The position numbers and the translations under genes are program-made. From contig NZ_OZ026475.1 in NCBI RefSeq assembly GCF_964020035.1, positions 248,001 to 312,000 on the forward strand: a stretch of 64,000 nt of DNA. The letters are read 5' to 3'. This document shows, piece by piece, positions 31,465 to 42,356 of the stretch. The notes under the pieces are model-generated. The model was given only the letters and a program-made list of their open reading frames with translations. It did no database searches and had not been told where the DNA came from. Each line of letters begins with the position of its first letter. Position 1 is the first letter of the stretch. This DNA comes from Spiroplasma endosymbiont of Crioceris asparagi. Lineage in GTDB: Bacteria > Bacillota_I > Bacilli_A > Mycoplasmatales > Mycoplasmataceae.

Positions 31465-31612
31465 ATAATGGGGCAACTAGTGTTTTAAATCAGTGCAATT
31501 CTGATATGCTCCGCCAAATAGTTGTTATTAAAGATATGAATGATCTAAAATTGTCGTTTATTCTTTTTAAACAAACTTTATTAATATAAAAAATGAAAGG
31601 AGACGCTATATA
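31464..31612 (+). promoter_or_regulatory. Structured 5' leader before the DUF3892-like gene
   Basis: TATAAT at 31464-31469 may be a -10 box. The next 60 bases hold paired segments: CAACTA (31474-31479) with TAGTTG (31519-31524), and ATCAG (31489) with CTGAT (31501). GGGGC (31470-31474) can also pair with GCTCC (31508-31512), which would interleave as a pseudoknot if those bases are transcribed. The 148-base leader is long for this genome. It matches no riboswitch class I recognise. Confidence 0.35.
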
Positions 31613-31837
31613 GTGAAATCAAATTTAAAAAATTTAAGAGTTATTAGTGAAACTAACACCGGCTTAGATAAAAAATGATCTAATCGTCGTGGAACTTCTT
31701 TAACAAGAAACCAAGCGATGAAAATGTCAAAAGAACTTTTGAAATCAGAATATGGTCTTGAAAAAGTTCGCACTAAAAATGTGGAATATATAAGAGCATT
31801 GCCAACAAAAGGCAAAAAAAATAATAGACTAGATTAA
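31613..31837 (+). CDS. Small protein resembling DUF3892
   Basis: A 74-residue basic protein with GTG start, AAAGGAG twelve bases upstream, and one TGA (Trp). The run 'LTRNQAMKMSKELLKSEYGL' followed by 'VEYIRALPTKGKKNNRLD' resembles the end of the DUF3892 family, where an 'eai.ma..g...gv' helix is followed by 'YiRs.P..t..NNLd'. The usual final 'NLP' is missing. The match is by eye and modest. The function of that family is unknown. Confidence 0.5.
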
Positions 31838-31882
31838 ACTAAAAAGATAAAAAGTAGAAAATCAATAATCTATTATTAATAC

Positions 31883-31924
31883 AATTGTACCTTCTTGTGT
31901 TCTGAAATACAATAAGGCACAATT
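31883..31924. repeat. 42-base inverted repeat (hairpin) of unknown role
   Basis: Three paired blocks with single symmetric mismatches: AATTGT/ACAATT, CCTT/AAGG, TTGT/ACAA, and a 10-base loop. No T run follows, so it is not an ordinary terminator. It lies 45 bases after the DUF3892-like gene. Confidence 0.6.
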
Positions 31925-31986
31925 TATATAAAATATATAAAATTTTAAGCTTATAACAAAAATATACTTATCTTGTTTGATAACTA

Positions 31987-32023
31987 AAAAAGTTTTCGGA
32001 ATTACAACCAAAAACTTTTTTAT
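31987..32023 (+). terminator. Terminator-like hairpin
   Basis: AAAAAGTTTT pairs with AAAACTTTTT around a 14-base loop, ending in T-rich sequence. It may end the transcript of the DUF3892-like gene, or of a small RNA containing the 31883 hairpin. Confidence 0.6.
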
Positions 32024-32196
32024 TTTTATATCAACAATATTTTTTAGGGTGTGAGAAATAATTGGTGGGGAAAACCAGTTTACAATTAATATATTAAATT
32101 TTTAACCAATAAAAAAGCAACAAAGTATCTTTCGAATCTTTTGCTACTTATAATAACTTTCAACTAAATCCACTACAGCATTTTGTCTGCATTTGC
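32024..32196. other. Non-coding stretch before PTS promoter
   Basis: No convincing gene on either strand. It contains AT-rich sequence and a weak inverted repeat around 32116-32151 (AGCAACAAAG against CTTTTGCT). The remainder of the gap up to 32295 is the T run and presumed promoter of the PTS gene. Confidence 0.6.
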
Positions 32197-32212
32197 TTTT
32201 TTTTTTTTTTTT
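32197..32212 (+). repeat. Homopolymer of 16 T upstream of PTS gene
   Basis: Exactly 16 T preceded by TTTGC and followed by GTGCATGCTATTAATAGAG. It lies 83 bases before the ATG at 32296. The downstream flank resembles that of the 24511 run. Confidence 0.8.
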
Positions 32213-32295
32213 GTGCATGCTATTAATAGAGCACTGAGATATTGGAATCTTCAAAAAATTGCCTTGTTAATCAAATAAAAGAAAAGGAATTGATT

Positions 32296-34326
32296 ATGCA
32301 AGCACATATTAATGACAAGATTGTTGAACCAGTTAAGTATATCAATAAGTGAGAAGTTGTTGCCGAAGAAATTTTTAATTTAGTCGGAACAAATAAAAAT
32401 TATGAAACATATCAAAATTGCATGACGCGTTTAAGATTTGTTATTAAAGATAAAACTAAAGTGCAAGAAACAGCGTTACTAAATTTAGATATTGTTAAAG
32501 GAATAAATTATCAAGGTAATGAATTGCAAATCATTATTGGAGGAGCAGTTTATAAAGTTAAAGAAGCTTTAGATAGATTTGTTAAAAATGATTTTAAATT
32601 TGAGTTAAAAAATGTCAAAACTCACCAAGAAGGCTTTGATATTTTAGCTTGTGTTAAAGCAATTGTATTACCAATAATTCCTGCTATTATGGCAGCGGGG
32701 ATGCTACAAGCAGTATATGTATTATTATCTGATAGTGTGGCAGGATTATATCCAGCAATTGATATTAAAAAACCATTAATTAATTATTCATGATTTAATG
32801 TGTTATTTTATATTGTGTCCCATGCAGGACTAGACTTTATCTCAATATTTTTCTTATATAACACCGTAAAATATTTTAACGGTAATACTAATGTTGGATT
32901 GTTATTAGGAATCATCTTTATATCACCATATTTTTTTAATCAACTCCCAATTGCTTGAACCACAATTACAGTTGGTGATGTAACATCAACAATAGGAATC
33001 AAACCATACCCAACATCAATTATTCCGATGGTGGCAGCGGGAATAATTTATGTGGTTATTGATAATTGAATTAAAAAGTGAATGCCTTCAGTAGTAGATA
33101 TTATCTTTAGACACTTTTTATCAGTTTTGATTACATCATTAATTATTTTTATTGCTGTTGGTAATGTATTAGGGCTATTAGAGAGTGTTATTGGCTGTAC
33201 TCTAGGATTATTAAGATTTATTCCTTGAGGTATCGGAACAGCGATATTTGGGATTTTTTGACAAGCAATTGTAATTACAGGAATTCATGGAGCGTTGATC
33301 CAATTTCTAATGTTGCCAGCCATTACCAATCCAGGAACTTCAGTACCATTAGTAATGGGATTTGTCTTTGGAACTTTTGGTCAATTAGGTGGAGGAATTG
33401 GAGTTGCTTTGAAAACTAAAAACCAAACTCTAAAACAACAAGCAATTGGGGCCATGCCTGCTAGTTTGTTTGGTATTACTGAACCAATGATTTATGGAGT
33501 TACTCTTCGTTGCGGGTTACCATTTATTACTGCATCACTTGGAGCTGGGGCAGGTGGAATCATCTACACAGGATTCTTTAATGGTGATTGACGTTTACCA
33601 CCAGCCTTTGGGATTTTGGCCTTTGTATCATGTGGAACCACAGCTTCACAATATATTGGGTGATCACTTGGGGTTTTAGGAACCGTTGCTTTATCGGCAA
33701 TCTTAACTTACTTTACTTTTAAAGATCGTCGTGATGAAGTTAAGGGAACTTTAAAATTAACTCATAAATTAAGTAAATGATTTGTTATAGATAATAATTT
33801 AAAAACATATCTTGATGAATTGGAAACTTTTGCTAAAACAAATTTTAAAGATAATAAAAAAATGGAAAAAGCTTTTCAAGAATGAGTTACTAGCAATTTT
33901 AAATATAACCATCTAAGTCAAAAACTAAGTGATTTACAAGCAAAATATGCCAAACTAGCAAATAAGGCTTTTATTAATAAAAAATATCATCTAGTTAAAA
34001 AATATAATAATAAATATAACAAGTTAGAAAATTCTGTCGCTCTTGATAAATTATGAAAAATTAAATTAGCAAAAGAACAAGTGGGGAGTGCATGGTTACA
34101 ACAACTAGAAGTAAAACAACAAGCATATATGGAAATAGTGGCAAACATTATTGCCTTATTAAACCAAAAATCTCCAAGTTCAGAAATTAATAACTTAACA
34201 AATAATTATTATAATATTTGTCATTCATTAGATATTTCATATGACATTAATATTAAACAAAAACCATTATTTAAATATAAAAATTTTAAACTTAAACAAC
34301 AAGAAGTTAAAGAAGTATTAGTTTAG
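32296..34326 (+). CDS. PTS sugar permease EIIBC (glucose superfamily) with C-terminal helical extension
   Basis: A 676-residue sugar transporter. EIIB: the phosphorylated Cys42 lies in 'QNCMTRLRF', followed by 'GNELQIIIGGAVYKV'. EIIC (about residues 110-490) has ~10 TM segments and the substrate-site signature 'GITEPMIYGV'. No EIIA domain is fused. Instead ~180 residues of charged helices follow, with runs of K and N. The sugar cannot be read; this subfamily includes sucrose, trehalose, beta-glucoside and MurNAc carriers. AAAAGGAATT precedes the ATG. A T run stands upstream, and a strong terminator follows. Confidence 0.87.
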
Positions 34327-34340
34327 TTTAATTTATAAAT

Positions 34341-34368
34341 AAAAACACTACTTATGGTAGTGTTTTTT
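34341..34368 (+). terminator. Terminator after PTS gene
   Basis: AAAACACTAC / GTAGTGTTTT stem, TTATG loop and T run. Confidence 0.88.
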
Positions 34369-34450
34369 ATATTTTGTTTTTTTGAAAAACTTGTAGTTTT
34401 TTAAATAATGTTTATAATAATTAAATATAATATTTAAATTAGGGAGAAAA

Positions 34451-36010
34451 ATGGAAAAAAATAAAGAAATTCAAAGAAATGAATTATATAAATCAATTGG
34501 TCATATAGCAAATGATTTAAGAGGTTCGGTTGACGGATGGGATTTTAAACAATATGTTTTAGGAACAATGTTTTATAGATATATTTCAGAAAATCTTTGC
34601 AATTACATAAATAAAGGAGAGCATGAAGCAGGAGTCTTAAATTTTGATTATGCAAAAATAAGCGATGAAATTGCTGTAAAAATAAAGGATGGCATAATTA
34701 AAGAAAAAGGTTTTTTTATATTACCTTCACAACTTTTTTGTAATGTAAGATTAAATTCTTTTAAAAATGAAAATTTAAACGAAACATTACAAGATGTATT
34801 TAAAAGCATTGAAAAATCTTCGAAAGGCACAGAATCCGAAAAGAATTTTAAAGGTTTATTTGATGATATTGATGTAAATTCTAAAAAATTGGGTCAGTCT
34901 GTTGAAAAAAGAAATAAAAATTGATCAAGAATTTTAAATGCTATTGGAGAAATGAAACTTGGTAAATATAAAGAGAATAATATTGATGCATTTGGTGATG
35001 CATATGAATATTTAATGTCAATGTATGCAAGTAATGCCGGAAAATCTGGTGGTGAATTTTTTACCCCACAAGAAGTTTCGGAACTTTTAACACGCTTAAC
35101 ATTGGTTAATAAAAGTGAAATAAATAAAATATATGATCCAGCATGTGGTTCAGGATCACTATTATTACAATCAATAAAAATAATTGGAAAAGAAAACATA
35201 AAAAATGGTTTTTATGGTCAAGAAATAAATGTTACTACATATAATCTTTGTAGAATTAATATGTTTTTGCATGACATTGACTTTGATAAATTTAATATAG
35301 AATGTGAAGACACTTTAATTTCACCACGTCATTTAGATGATCAACCATTTGATGTAATTGTTTCAAATCCACCTTATTCTATAAAGTGAGAAGGTAATAG
35401 CAATCCAGTTTTAATTAATGATTCTAGATTTTTAGGTCCAGGTGTTTTAGCACCAAAATCAAAAGCGGATTTTGCTTTTATTCTACATATTTTATCATCG
35501 CTTTCTGAAGACGGAGTTGCTGCAATTGTTTGTTTTCCAGGAATAATGTATAGAAATGGTGCTGAACAAAAAATTAGAAAATATTTAATTGATAAAAATT
35601 TTATTGATACAATAATATATCTTCCTGAAAATTTATTTTTTGGAACAACAATTTCGACTTATATTATGGTTTTAAAAAAACAAAAATTAGATCATAATGT
35701 TTTATTTATAGATGCATCTAATGAATACATAAATTTTAAAAAAAATAACAAATTAAGTTCTGAAAACATTAAAAACATTTTAAATTGTTTTGAAAATAGA
35801 CAAAATATTAATTTTTTTTCACATTTAGTTTCTTCTGAAGAAATTAAAGAAAATAATTATAATTTATTAATTTCTGATTATGTTGATAAAAAAAATTATG
35901 AAGTATTTACTGATATTAATTTTGTTAATAATGAGCTAGATAAATTGGTGAATGAAGCAAAAATTTTAAGAAATAAAATTGAAGTGTTAATTAATGGAGA
36001 AAAAAAATAA
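34451..36010 (+). CDS. hsdM: Type I restriction-modification methyltransferase subunit HsdM
   Basis: A 519-residue N6-adenine methyltransferase subunit. The N-terminal helical domain includes '[20 protein letters not shown]'. SAM motif I '[12 protein letters not shown]' lies near residue 235, and catalytic motif IV 'SNPPYSI' near 310. Another conserved piece is '[14 protein letters not shown]'. The C-terminal helices contact HsdS. Several TGA codons read as Trp. AGGGAGAAAA precedes the ATG. hsdS starts one base after its stop, and hsdR overlaps hsdS, so the three subunits form one operon. Confidence 0.96.
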
Positions 36011-36011
36011 T

Positions 36012-37190
36012 ATGTTAAATGTTGGTGAAATAATAACTTCAAATATTAATGAAAATATTGAGTTAAAATATTTATGAGAAGTTACTATTTGAGACAAAAA
36101 TTTTAGTAATTTAAAAGATATTGTTTTAAATAAAAAAATAAAGTATAAATATTTTTTAGTTAAAGATATAAAAAAAATAGTTAATAACAATGGAAATGTA
36201 AAAATATTAACAACCAATGAAACCAATTTATTTACAAGAGAAGAATTGGTTTTACCATTTCTTAATAAAGGACAAGTTGTTTGTATACCCGGTGGAGGAA
36301 ATCCCATAGTTCAATATTTTAATGGAACTTTTATAACCACTGATAATAGATTAGCTGTTTCATTTGATGAAAATATTTTAAGAACAAAGTATTTATATTA
36401 TTTTTTAAAAAATAATATAAATACTATTAAAAGCTTTTATAGGGGTTCTTCTTTGTTACACCCGGACATGTCTAAAATCTTAAAAATGCAAATACAAATA
36501 CCCACAATCAAACATCAGGATAATATTATATTTCTTTTAGATAATTTAAATTTATTAATAAATAAATTAAAAAATAATTTAAATTGCGAAATAAATCTTC
36601 GTAAGTTAATTATAAAAAAATATATAGAAAATAAAACAAATAGTTTTAAAGATTTTCTTTCTTTAAAAGAAGTATGTGCAATAAATACAGGAAAAAGATT
36701 AACAAGAGCAAATTTAAATAAAAAATCAAAATATCCTGTTTATCATGCCGGAATCAAGCCGCTTGGATACTATAATTATTCAAATGCGCCAAAAAATACA
36801 ACAATGATAATAAATACTGGCGATGCTGGAAAAATAGGTTTTTCTAAGGAAGATTTTTGATCTTCAGATGGTTGCTATTGGCTAAAATGTAATGATTCTT
36901 ATAACAATAAATTTTTGTATTATTTTTTATTATCAAAAGAAGATTTTCTTAAAAGTAAAATTAGAAAAGGCGGAATACCAACATTAAATAAAGAAGTTGT
37001 TCAAAAATTAAAGGTTCCATTTGTTAGTTATGAAGAACAAAATAATATTGTAACTTTTTTGGATAATTTGTTAGATTATAGTAATGAACTTATTAACAAT
37101 TTAAATTTAGAAATAAAAAATTTAGAAGTTAAGGAAAAATATTATATTAATAAATTATTTTCATATAAAAAGGAAATAAAAAATGATTAA
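36012..37190 (+). CDS. hsdS: Type I restriction specificity subunit HsdS
   Basis: A 392-residue DNA-recognition subunit with two half-repeats. The first target-recognition domain (about residues 15-165) ends 'YRGSSLLHPDMSKILKMQIQ', followed by a helical spacer starting 'HQDNIIFLLDNLNLLINKL'. The second (about 210-350) contains 'EVCAINTGKRLTRANL' and 'GGIPTLNKEVVQKLKVPF', then a matching helix 'EEQNNIVTFLDNLLDYSN'. The two halves bind a bipartite site. It is a single hsdS with no inverted copies in the window, so no phase-variable shufflon is seen. Confidence 0.93.
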
Positions 37191-40176
37191 AAAAAATGCA
37201 ACAGTAATTGAAGAATATGTTTTTCAAAATCAAAAATATAATAATTATTCAGAAAAAGATATTGAAGAGAAATTAATAGAAGTTTTAAAAAATGAATCTT
37301 ATGAACATCTTAAAATAAAAAGTGAAATAGAGTTAATCAAAAATTTAAGAAATAAAATTGAAAAATTAAATAACTTTTTATTTACAGATAATGAATGAAA
37401 AATTTTTTTCACAGAAATATTAGCAAATCCAAATAATGGAATTATAGAAAAAACCAAAATTATTCAAGAAGATTATAAACAAGTTGTAAAACTTGATAAT
37501 GGTAATTTTAAAAATATAAATTTAATTGACAAAAAAAATTTATATAATAATTGTTTACAAGTAATAAATCAATATTCGAATAAAACTGAAAATCATAGCA
37601 GTAGATATGATGTAACATTGCTTGTTAATGGTTTTCCACTTGTTCATATTGAATTAAAAAAAAGAGGTGTTTCTATAAAAGAAGCGTTTAACCAAATAGG
37701 CAGATATCAAAATGAATCTTTTTTTGCTGGAGCAGGGTTGTTTGAGTATATTCAAATTTTTGTAATATCTAATGAAATAAGAACTAAATATTATTCAAAT
37801 ACAACAAGAAAAGACAAAAGTCATAATTATAGTAAAAGTTTTGCATTTACTTCATACTGAACAGACAAAAATAATAACATAATAAATAATATTTTTGATT
37901 TTGCAAAATCATTTTTTAATAAAAACACTATTTTAAATATAATAACAAAATATTGTGTTCTTACTTCAGAAAATATGTTGTTAGTAATGAGACCATATCA
38001 AATAGTTGCTTCAGAATCAATAATAAATAAAATCAATTTTATAAATCATAATAATAATTTTGGTAAAAAAAATTCCGGTGGATATATTTGACACACAACA
38101 GGAAGTGGAAAAACATTAACCTCTTTTAAGACAGCAAAGTTAATAACTGAATTAGATTTTATTGAAAAAACGATTTTTGTTGTTGATAGAAAAGATCTAG
38201 ATTATCAAACAATAAAAGAATACGATAAATTTGAAAAGGGTGCTGCTAATTCAAATAATTCAACTGCTATTTTAAAAAAACAATTAGAAAGTTTTAACTC
38301 TAAAATTATAGTTACAACAATTCAAAAACTTTCAAATTTTGTTAAAAATAATAAAAATCATGTTTCTTTTAACAAAAATATTGTTTTTATTTTTGATGAG
38401 TGTCATAGATCTCAATTTGGAAAAATGCATTTAGAGTTAACAAGTAATTTTAAAAAATATTGTTTATTTGGTTTTACTGGAACACCTATTTTTGCAAATA
38501 ACATAAATAATAAAAATGATTATTATTTAAAAACTACAGAAGAAGTATTTGGAGAAAAGTTGCATTCTTATACGATAGCCGATGCAATTAAGGATCAAAA
38601 CGTTTTACCTTTTAAGGTAGATTTTGTCAATACAATAAAACAAAAAAATGAAGCATTGAATTCTAATTTTTATAATGTAGATAAAGAAAGTGCTTTTTTA
38701 AATTCAAAAAGAATAAAAAACATAACTGAATATATAATAAAAAATTTTGATAAAAAAACATACAAATCATATAATTACAAAAAAATTACAGAATCGAATG
38801 ATTCAAAAATAAAAGTATTAAATGGTTTTAATTCAATTTTAGCAGTATCTTCAATTAATGCAGCAAAAAAATATTATTCAGAATTCAAAAATCAATTAAA
38901 AACTGCTAAAAACAAATTAAAGGTAGCATTAATATATTCTTACTCGGTAAACGAAGAAGAAAATGATGGAATTCTTTATGAAGAAAATAATGAAAGTGTT
39001 TCAGAGTTGGATTATAACTCAAAACAATTTCTTGAAAATGCAATAAAAGATTACAACAATCTATTTAATACAAATTTTGATACAAGCTCAGATAAATTTA
39101 ACAATTATTATAAAGATTTATCGATTAGAGTTAAAAATAAAGAAATTGACATATTAATAGTGGTTAACATGTTTTTGACAGGATTTGATTCTCCAACGTT
39201 AAATACTTTATGAATTGATAAAAATTTAAAATCGCATGGTCTAATACAAGCCTTTTCAAGAACTAATAGAATTTTAAATTCTATCAAACAATTCGGTAAT
39301 ATTGTGTGTTTTAGAAATTTAGAAAAAGAAACCAATGATGCTATTAAAATGTTTGGTAATGATAATAATCTTGAATATGTTTTGTTAAAAAAATTTGATG
39401 ATTATTATAATGGTTTTACAAAAAGTAATGGAGAAAGGGTTCAGGGTTTTGTCGAAATTGCAAATCAATTATTAGAAAATTTTTCTTTAAGTAATGAATG
39501 AAATTTATCTAATAAAGAAAAAAATAGTTTTATTAAAATTTTTGGTAAATATTTAAAAATTAAAAATATATTAAAAACTTATGACGAATTTGAAAATAAA
39601 GAAATTCTTACTGTAGAGCAGGATCAAGAATATTGCGGAAAATACATTGATTTAAGAGAAGAATTAATTTTAAATAAAAATCAATTTGAAAATAAAGAAA
39701 TTAGTGACAATATAACATTTGAAATTGAACTTTTAAAAAATATTGAAATAAATATTGAATACATATTATTTTTAATAAAAAATAATATTAATGATTTAGA
39801 TAATTTAAATTTTAAAAAACAATTAAATAACGCAATATCATCTTCAATGAATTTAAGGACAAAAAAAGAATTAATTAATTTATTTATAATTGAAAATAGC
39901 AAAATCAATAATAATTTTATTGAGTGAAAGACTTTTATAAATAACAAAAAAGAATTTGATTTAAAAAAAATTATTAATACATACGGATTAAAAGAAGACG
40001 AAACCAGAACATTTCTAAAAAATTCTTTCGAATATAGATATATTAAAAAAATTGGAACGGACCTTGATAAAATAATGCCTAGAATTTCTCGTTTTTCTAA
40101 TGAAAATTATTATGTTAAAAAAACAAAAATAATAAAAGAATTGGAGAATTACTTTTATAATTATTTTGATATTTAA
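37183..40176 (+). CDS. hsdR: Type I restriction endonuclease subunit HsdR
   Basis: A 997-residue translocating endonuclease. The N-terminal nuclease domain has 'RYDVTLLVNGFPLVHIELKK' (PD-(D/E)xK type, near residue 140). The SF2 motor has Walker A 'HTTGSGKT' (~304), DECH box (~404), 'FTGTPIF' (~430), 'MFLTGFDSPTLNTLW' (~662) and 'LIQAFSRTNRI' (~686). A C-terminal helical region binds the methylase core. It starts inside hsdS (8-base overlap). In-frame TGA codons are Trp. It appears complete, so restriction should be active. Confidence 0.95.
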
Positions 40177-40210
40177 AATAATATAAATTAATAATTTTTT
40201 TCACTAAATT

Positions 40211-40234
40211 AAACATACTTATGTATGTTTTTTT
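40211..40234 (+). terminator. Terminator of the hsd operon
   Basis: AAACATAC / GTATGTTT stem, TTAT loop, T run. Confidence 0.87.
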
Positions 40235-40279
40235 ATTTTCCTTTACAATAAATTTATAAAAAAATAAGGAATTGAATAC

Positions 40280-40567
40280 ATGCATATATTACTACTAACT
40301 AACAATAGTCAAGCTACTGACATATTAGGGTGATTAGGAACAATTTTATCATCATTGTTTTTATTACCACAAGTTATAAAAATTATTAAAACCAAGAACA
40401 TTTCAGACATTAGCTTTTTAACAATGTTTATTTTAATGGTTGCCCAAGTTGTTTGAATTGCTTATGCAATTATGATTGGATCAACCCAACTTTGCGTAGC
40501 TAATGTAATCCAATGTTTTTTTACAACGATCATAGTAATTTTAAAAACATATAAATTTATAAAATAA
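40280..40567 (+). CDS. SemiSWEET/PQ-loop family transporter
   Basis: A 95-residue membrane protein with three TM helices. 'WLGTILSSLFLLPQVIKII' contains the PQ motif; 'KNISDISFLTMFILMVAQVVWI' is the second helix, and 'VANVIQCFFTTIIVILKTYKF' the third, with the conserved Asn. This matches bacterial SemiSWEETs, which dimerise to carry sugars passively. AAGGA precedes the ATG. It stands alone between two terminators. Some PQ-loop proteins carry other substrates, so sugar transport is inferred. Confidence 0.85.
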
Positions 40568-40630
40568 AATATAAAGCACTTTTATTAAATTTTAATTAAA
40601 AACAATGTATTGATTATTTAATAAAAACAA

Positions 40631-40658
40631 AAAAATAGTTATTTTTAACTATTTTTTT
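40631..40658 (+). terminator. Terminator after the PQ-loop gene
   Basis: AAAAATAGTTA / TAACTATTTTT stem, TTTT loop, T run. The 170 bases from here to 40828 show no gene; ATG 40829 has its own AAGGAG. Confidence 0.82.
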
Positions 40659-40828
40659 GTTTTGTTGTCAATGACAGGAAAAAGCCCATGATAAAATTTA
40701 ATTATAAAAATGCAAACATGTTATTTAAAAAAATAAAAGAAATTTATTAATTATATTAAAAGCTATCATTGAGTTTATAAAACTTATTAAAAAATAAATT
40801 TAATTAATACTTATAAGGAGTGTTTAAA

Positions 40829-41368
40829 ATGTTTATTAAAAATAAAAAAAATATATTTAGTATTAATGAAAAATATTATTTATACAAGTATATTGAATCC
40901 TGAATAGATTTATGATTTCTTTTTTATGAAATAAAATTTTTTTCAATTAATAGTAATTACACAATTGATAAAATGTACATAATTCATTTTTTTTGAATTT
41001 TTTTTGTTTATTATATAAATAAAATTTTTGAGAAAAAAATAATTAAAAATAATAATGAATTTAATATATTTAATTTAATTGAAAAACTGCAGTTATTATT
41101 ATTACTGTTATTTTTAATAAAAACCTTTATTTGTTTTAATTTAAAAACATTTTTAACACTAAATTCAAATTATTTAATGATTTCAATTACCGTTAAATCT
41201 TTTTTAACAGTTGTAACTTTTTTATGATTTCTCAACTCAAAAATAATTGAAAAAAATTCTAAAACTTTATGAATTATAATGTTTTTTTTACTTATTGGAA
41301 TAATAATTTACTTTATTTTTTTCAATTTTTCTCTTAATGAAGCAATAAAAAAATGTAAACTTTGTTAA
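40829..41368 (+). CDS. Hypothetical membrane protein
   Basis: A 179-residue protein with about five hydrophobic segments, extremely rich in Phe, Ile and Asn. AAGGAG nine bases before the ATG and six in-frame TGA codons without any other stop support it as a real gene under the mollicute code. Short basic loops ('KIFEKKIIKNNN') separate the helices. The end carries two Cys ('KKCKLC'). It has no recognised family. It lies alone, with no terminator clearly visible after it. Confidence 0.7.
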
Positions 41369-41563
41369 TAATTTAAAAGTGTTAAAATAAAAATGTAATA
41401 AATAAAATAAAGTTATCCTGTTTAAATTTTTAACTTGAGTTATTTTTACTTGTTTGTAGTTTTGTTTGATTTTTTTCAATTGCTTTTTATGACAATTAAT
41501 TTTCCAAAATCATTTTATAATTTAATATTTTTTAAAGTATTTTAAACTTTTTTAAAAATAACA

Positions 41564-41590
41564 TATAATTAATTTAAGGGGGAAACAACA
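41564..41590 (+). promoter_or_regulatory. Promoter -10 and ribosome-binding site of DeoR-PTS-kinase operon
   Basis: TATAAT at 41564-41569, then AAGGGGG at about 41575-41582 before a TTG start at 41591. The preceding ~195 bases (from 41369) are AT-rich and show no gene. Confidence 0.6.
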
Positions 41591-42328
41591 TTGCTTAAAG
41601 AAGAAAGACATAAAATTATTCTAGAATTAGTAAATCAAAACAATTTTGTAAAAAATATTGATATTTTACATCATACAAATGCTACAATTCAAACAATTAT
41701 TGCTGATATTAATTATTTACATTTAAAGAAAAAATTAATTAAAGTTTACGGAGGAGCTAAATCTTTAAAAACCGAATTTAAAAATTATGAAAGTTTTGAT
41801 GAAGAAAAGAAATCCAAAAATATATTAAATAAAATTAAAATTGCCAAAGCTGCTGCTAATTTAATTGAAGACAATGATTTAATTTTTATTGATACTGGAA
41901 CCACAACTGCCGAATTAATTCCATTTTTAAAAGATAAAAATGTCCAAGTAGTTACTAACGGTTATTCCAATGCTTTACTTTTGCTTGAACAAGGAATTGA
42001 AAATGTGTGTTTAATTGGTGGAACAATCATTCCAACAACACACGCCATAGCTGGTGAAGCAGCATTAAAATTTTTGAATAATTTTCACTTTGATAAAGCC
42101 TTTATTGGGATGAATAATTTAAACAATAATGAATTTTATACAACAAATTTACAAGAAGCTTTAATAAAAGAAAAAGTTATTTTAAATAGTGAAATTGCTT
42201 GTATTTTGATGGATGTTTCAAAATTTAATTCTAAAAATAAAATTATTGTTAATGTTGAAAAAAACATTGTTTTAATAAGTGATGTTAAACCCTCTGATTA
42301 TAGTAAAAAATTTATTTTAGCAAAATAA
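41591..42328 (+). CDS. DeoR-family transcriptional regulator
   Basis: A 245-residue sugar-responsive regulator. It begins 'MLKEERHKIILELVNQNNFV', the standard DeoR opening, followed by a winged helix-turn-helix whose recognition helix reads 'NATIQTIIADINYLHLKKKL'. The sensor domain has 'DNDLIFIDTGTTTAELI' (phosphosugar-binding), 'VVTNGYSNALLL' and 'CLIGGTIIPTTHAIAGEAAL'. TTG is the start, fixed by AAGGGGG and by homology. It precedes the PTS and PfkB genes and most likely represses them until a phosphorylated sugar, such as fructose-1-phosphate, appears. Confidence 0.9.
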   Translation: MLKEERHKIILELVNQNNFVKNIDILHHTNATIQTIIADINYLHLKKKLIKVYGGAKSLKTEFKNYESFDEEKKSKNILNKIKIAKAAANLIEDNDLIFIDTGTTTAELIPFLKDKNVQVVTNGYSNALLLLEQGIENVCLIGGTIIPTTHAIAGEAALKFLNNFHFDKAFIGMNNLNNNEFYTTNLQEALIKEKVILNSEIACILMDVSKFNSKNKIIVNVEKNIVLISDVKPSDYSKKFILAK

Positions 42329-42356
42329 TTTAAGAAGGGAAAAGGAATACAAAACA

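Noticed and set aside
31464-31612. Purine/2'-deoxyguanosine riboswitch, known in related Mesoplasma
   Set aside because: The three-way junction and conserved loop sequences of that class are absent.
34451-40176. Phase-variable hsdS shufflon
   Set aside because: Only one hsdS, with no inverted partner copies or recombinase in the window.
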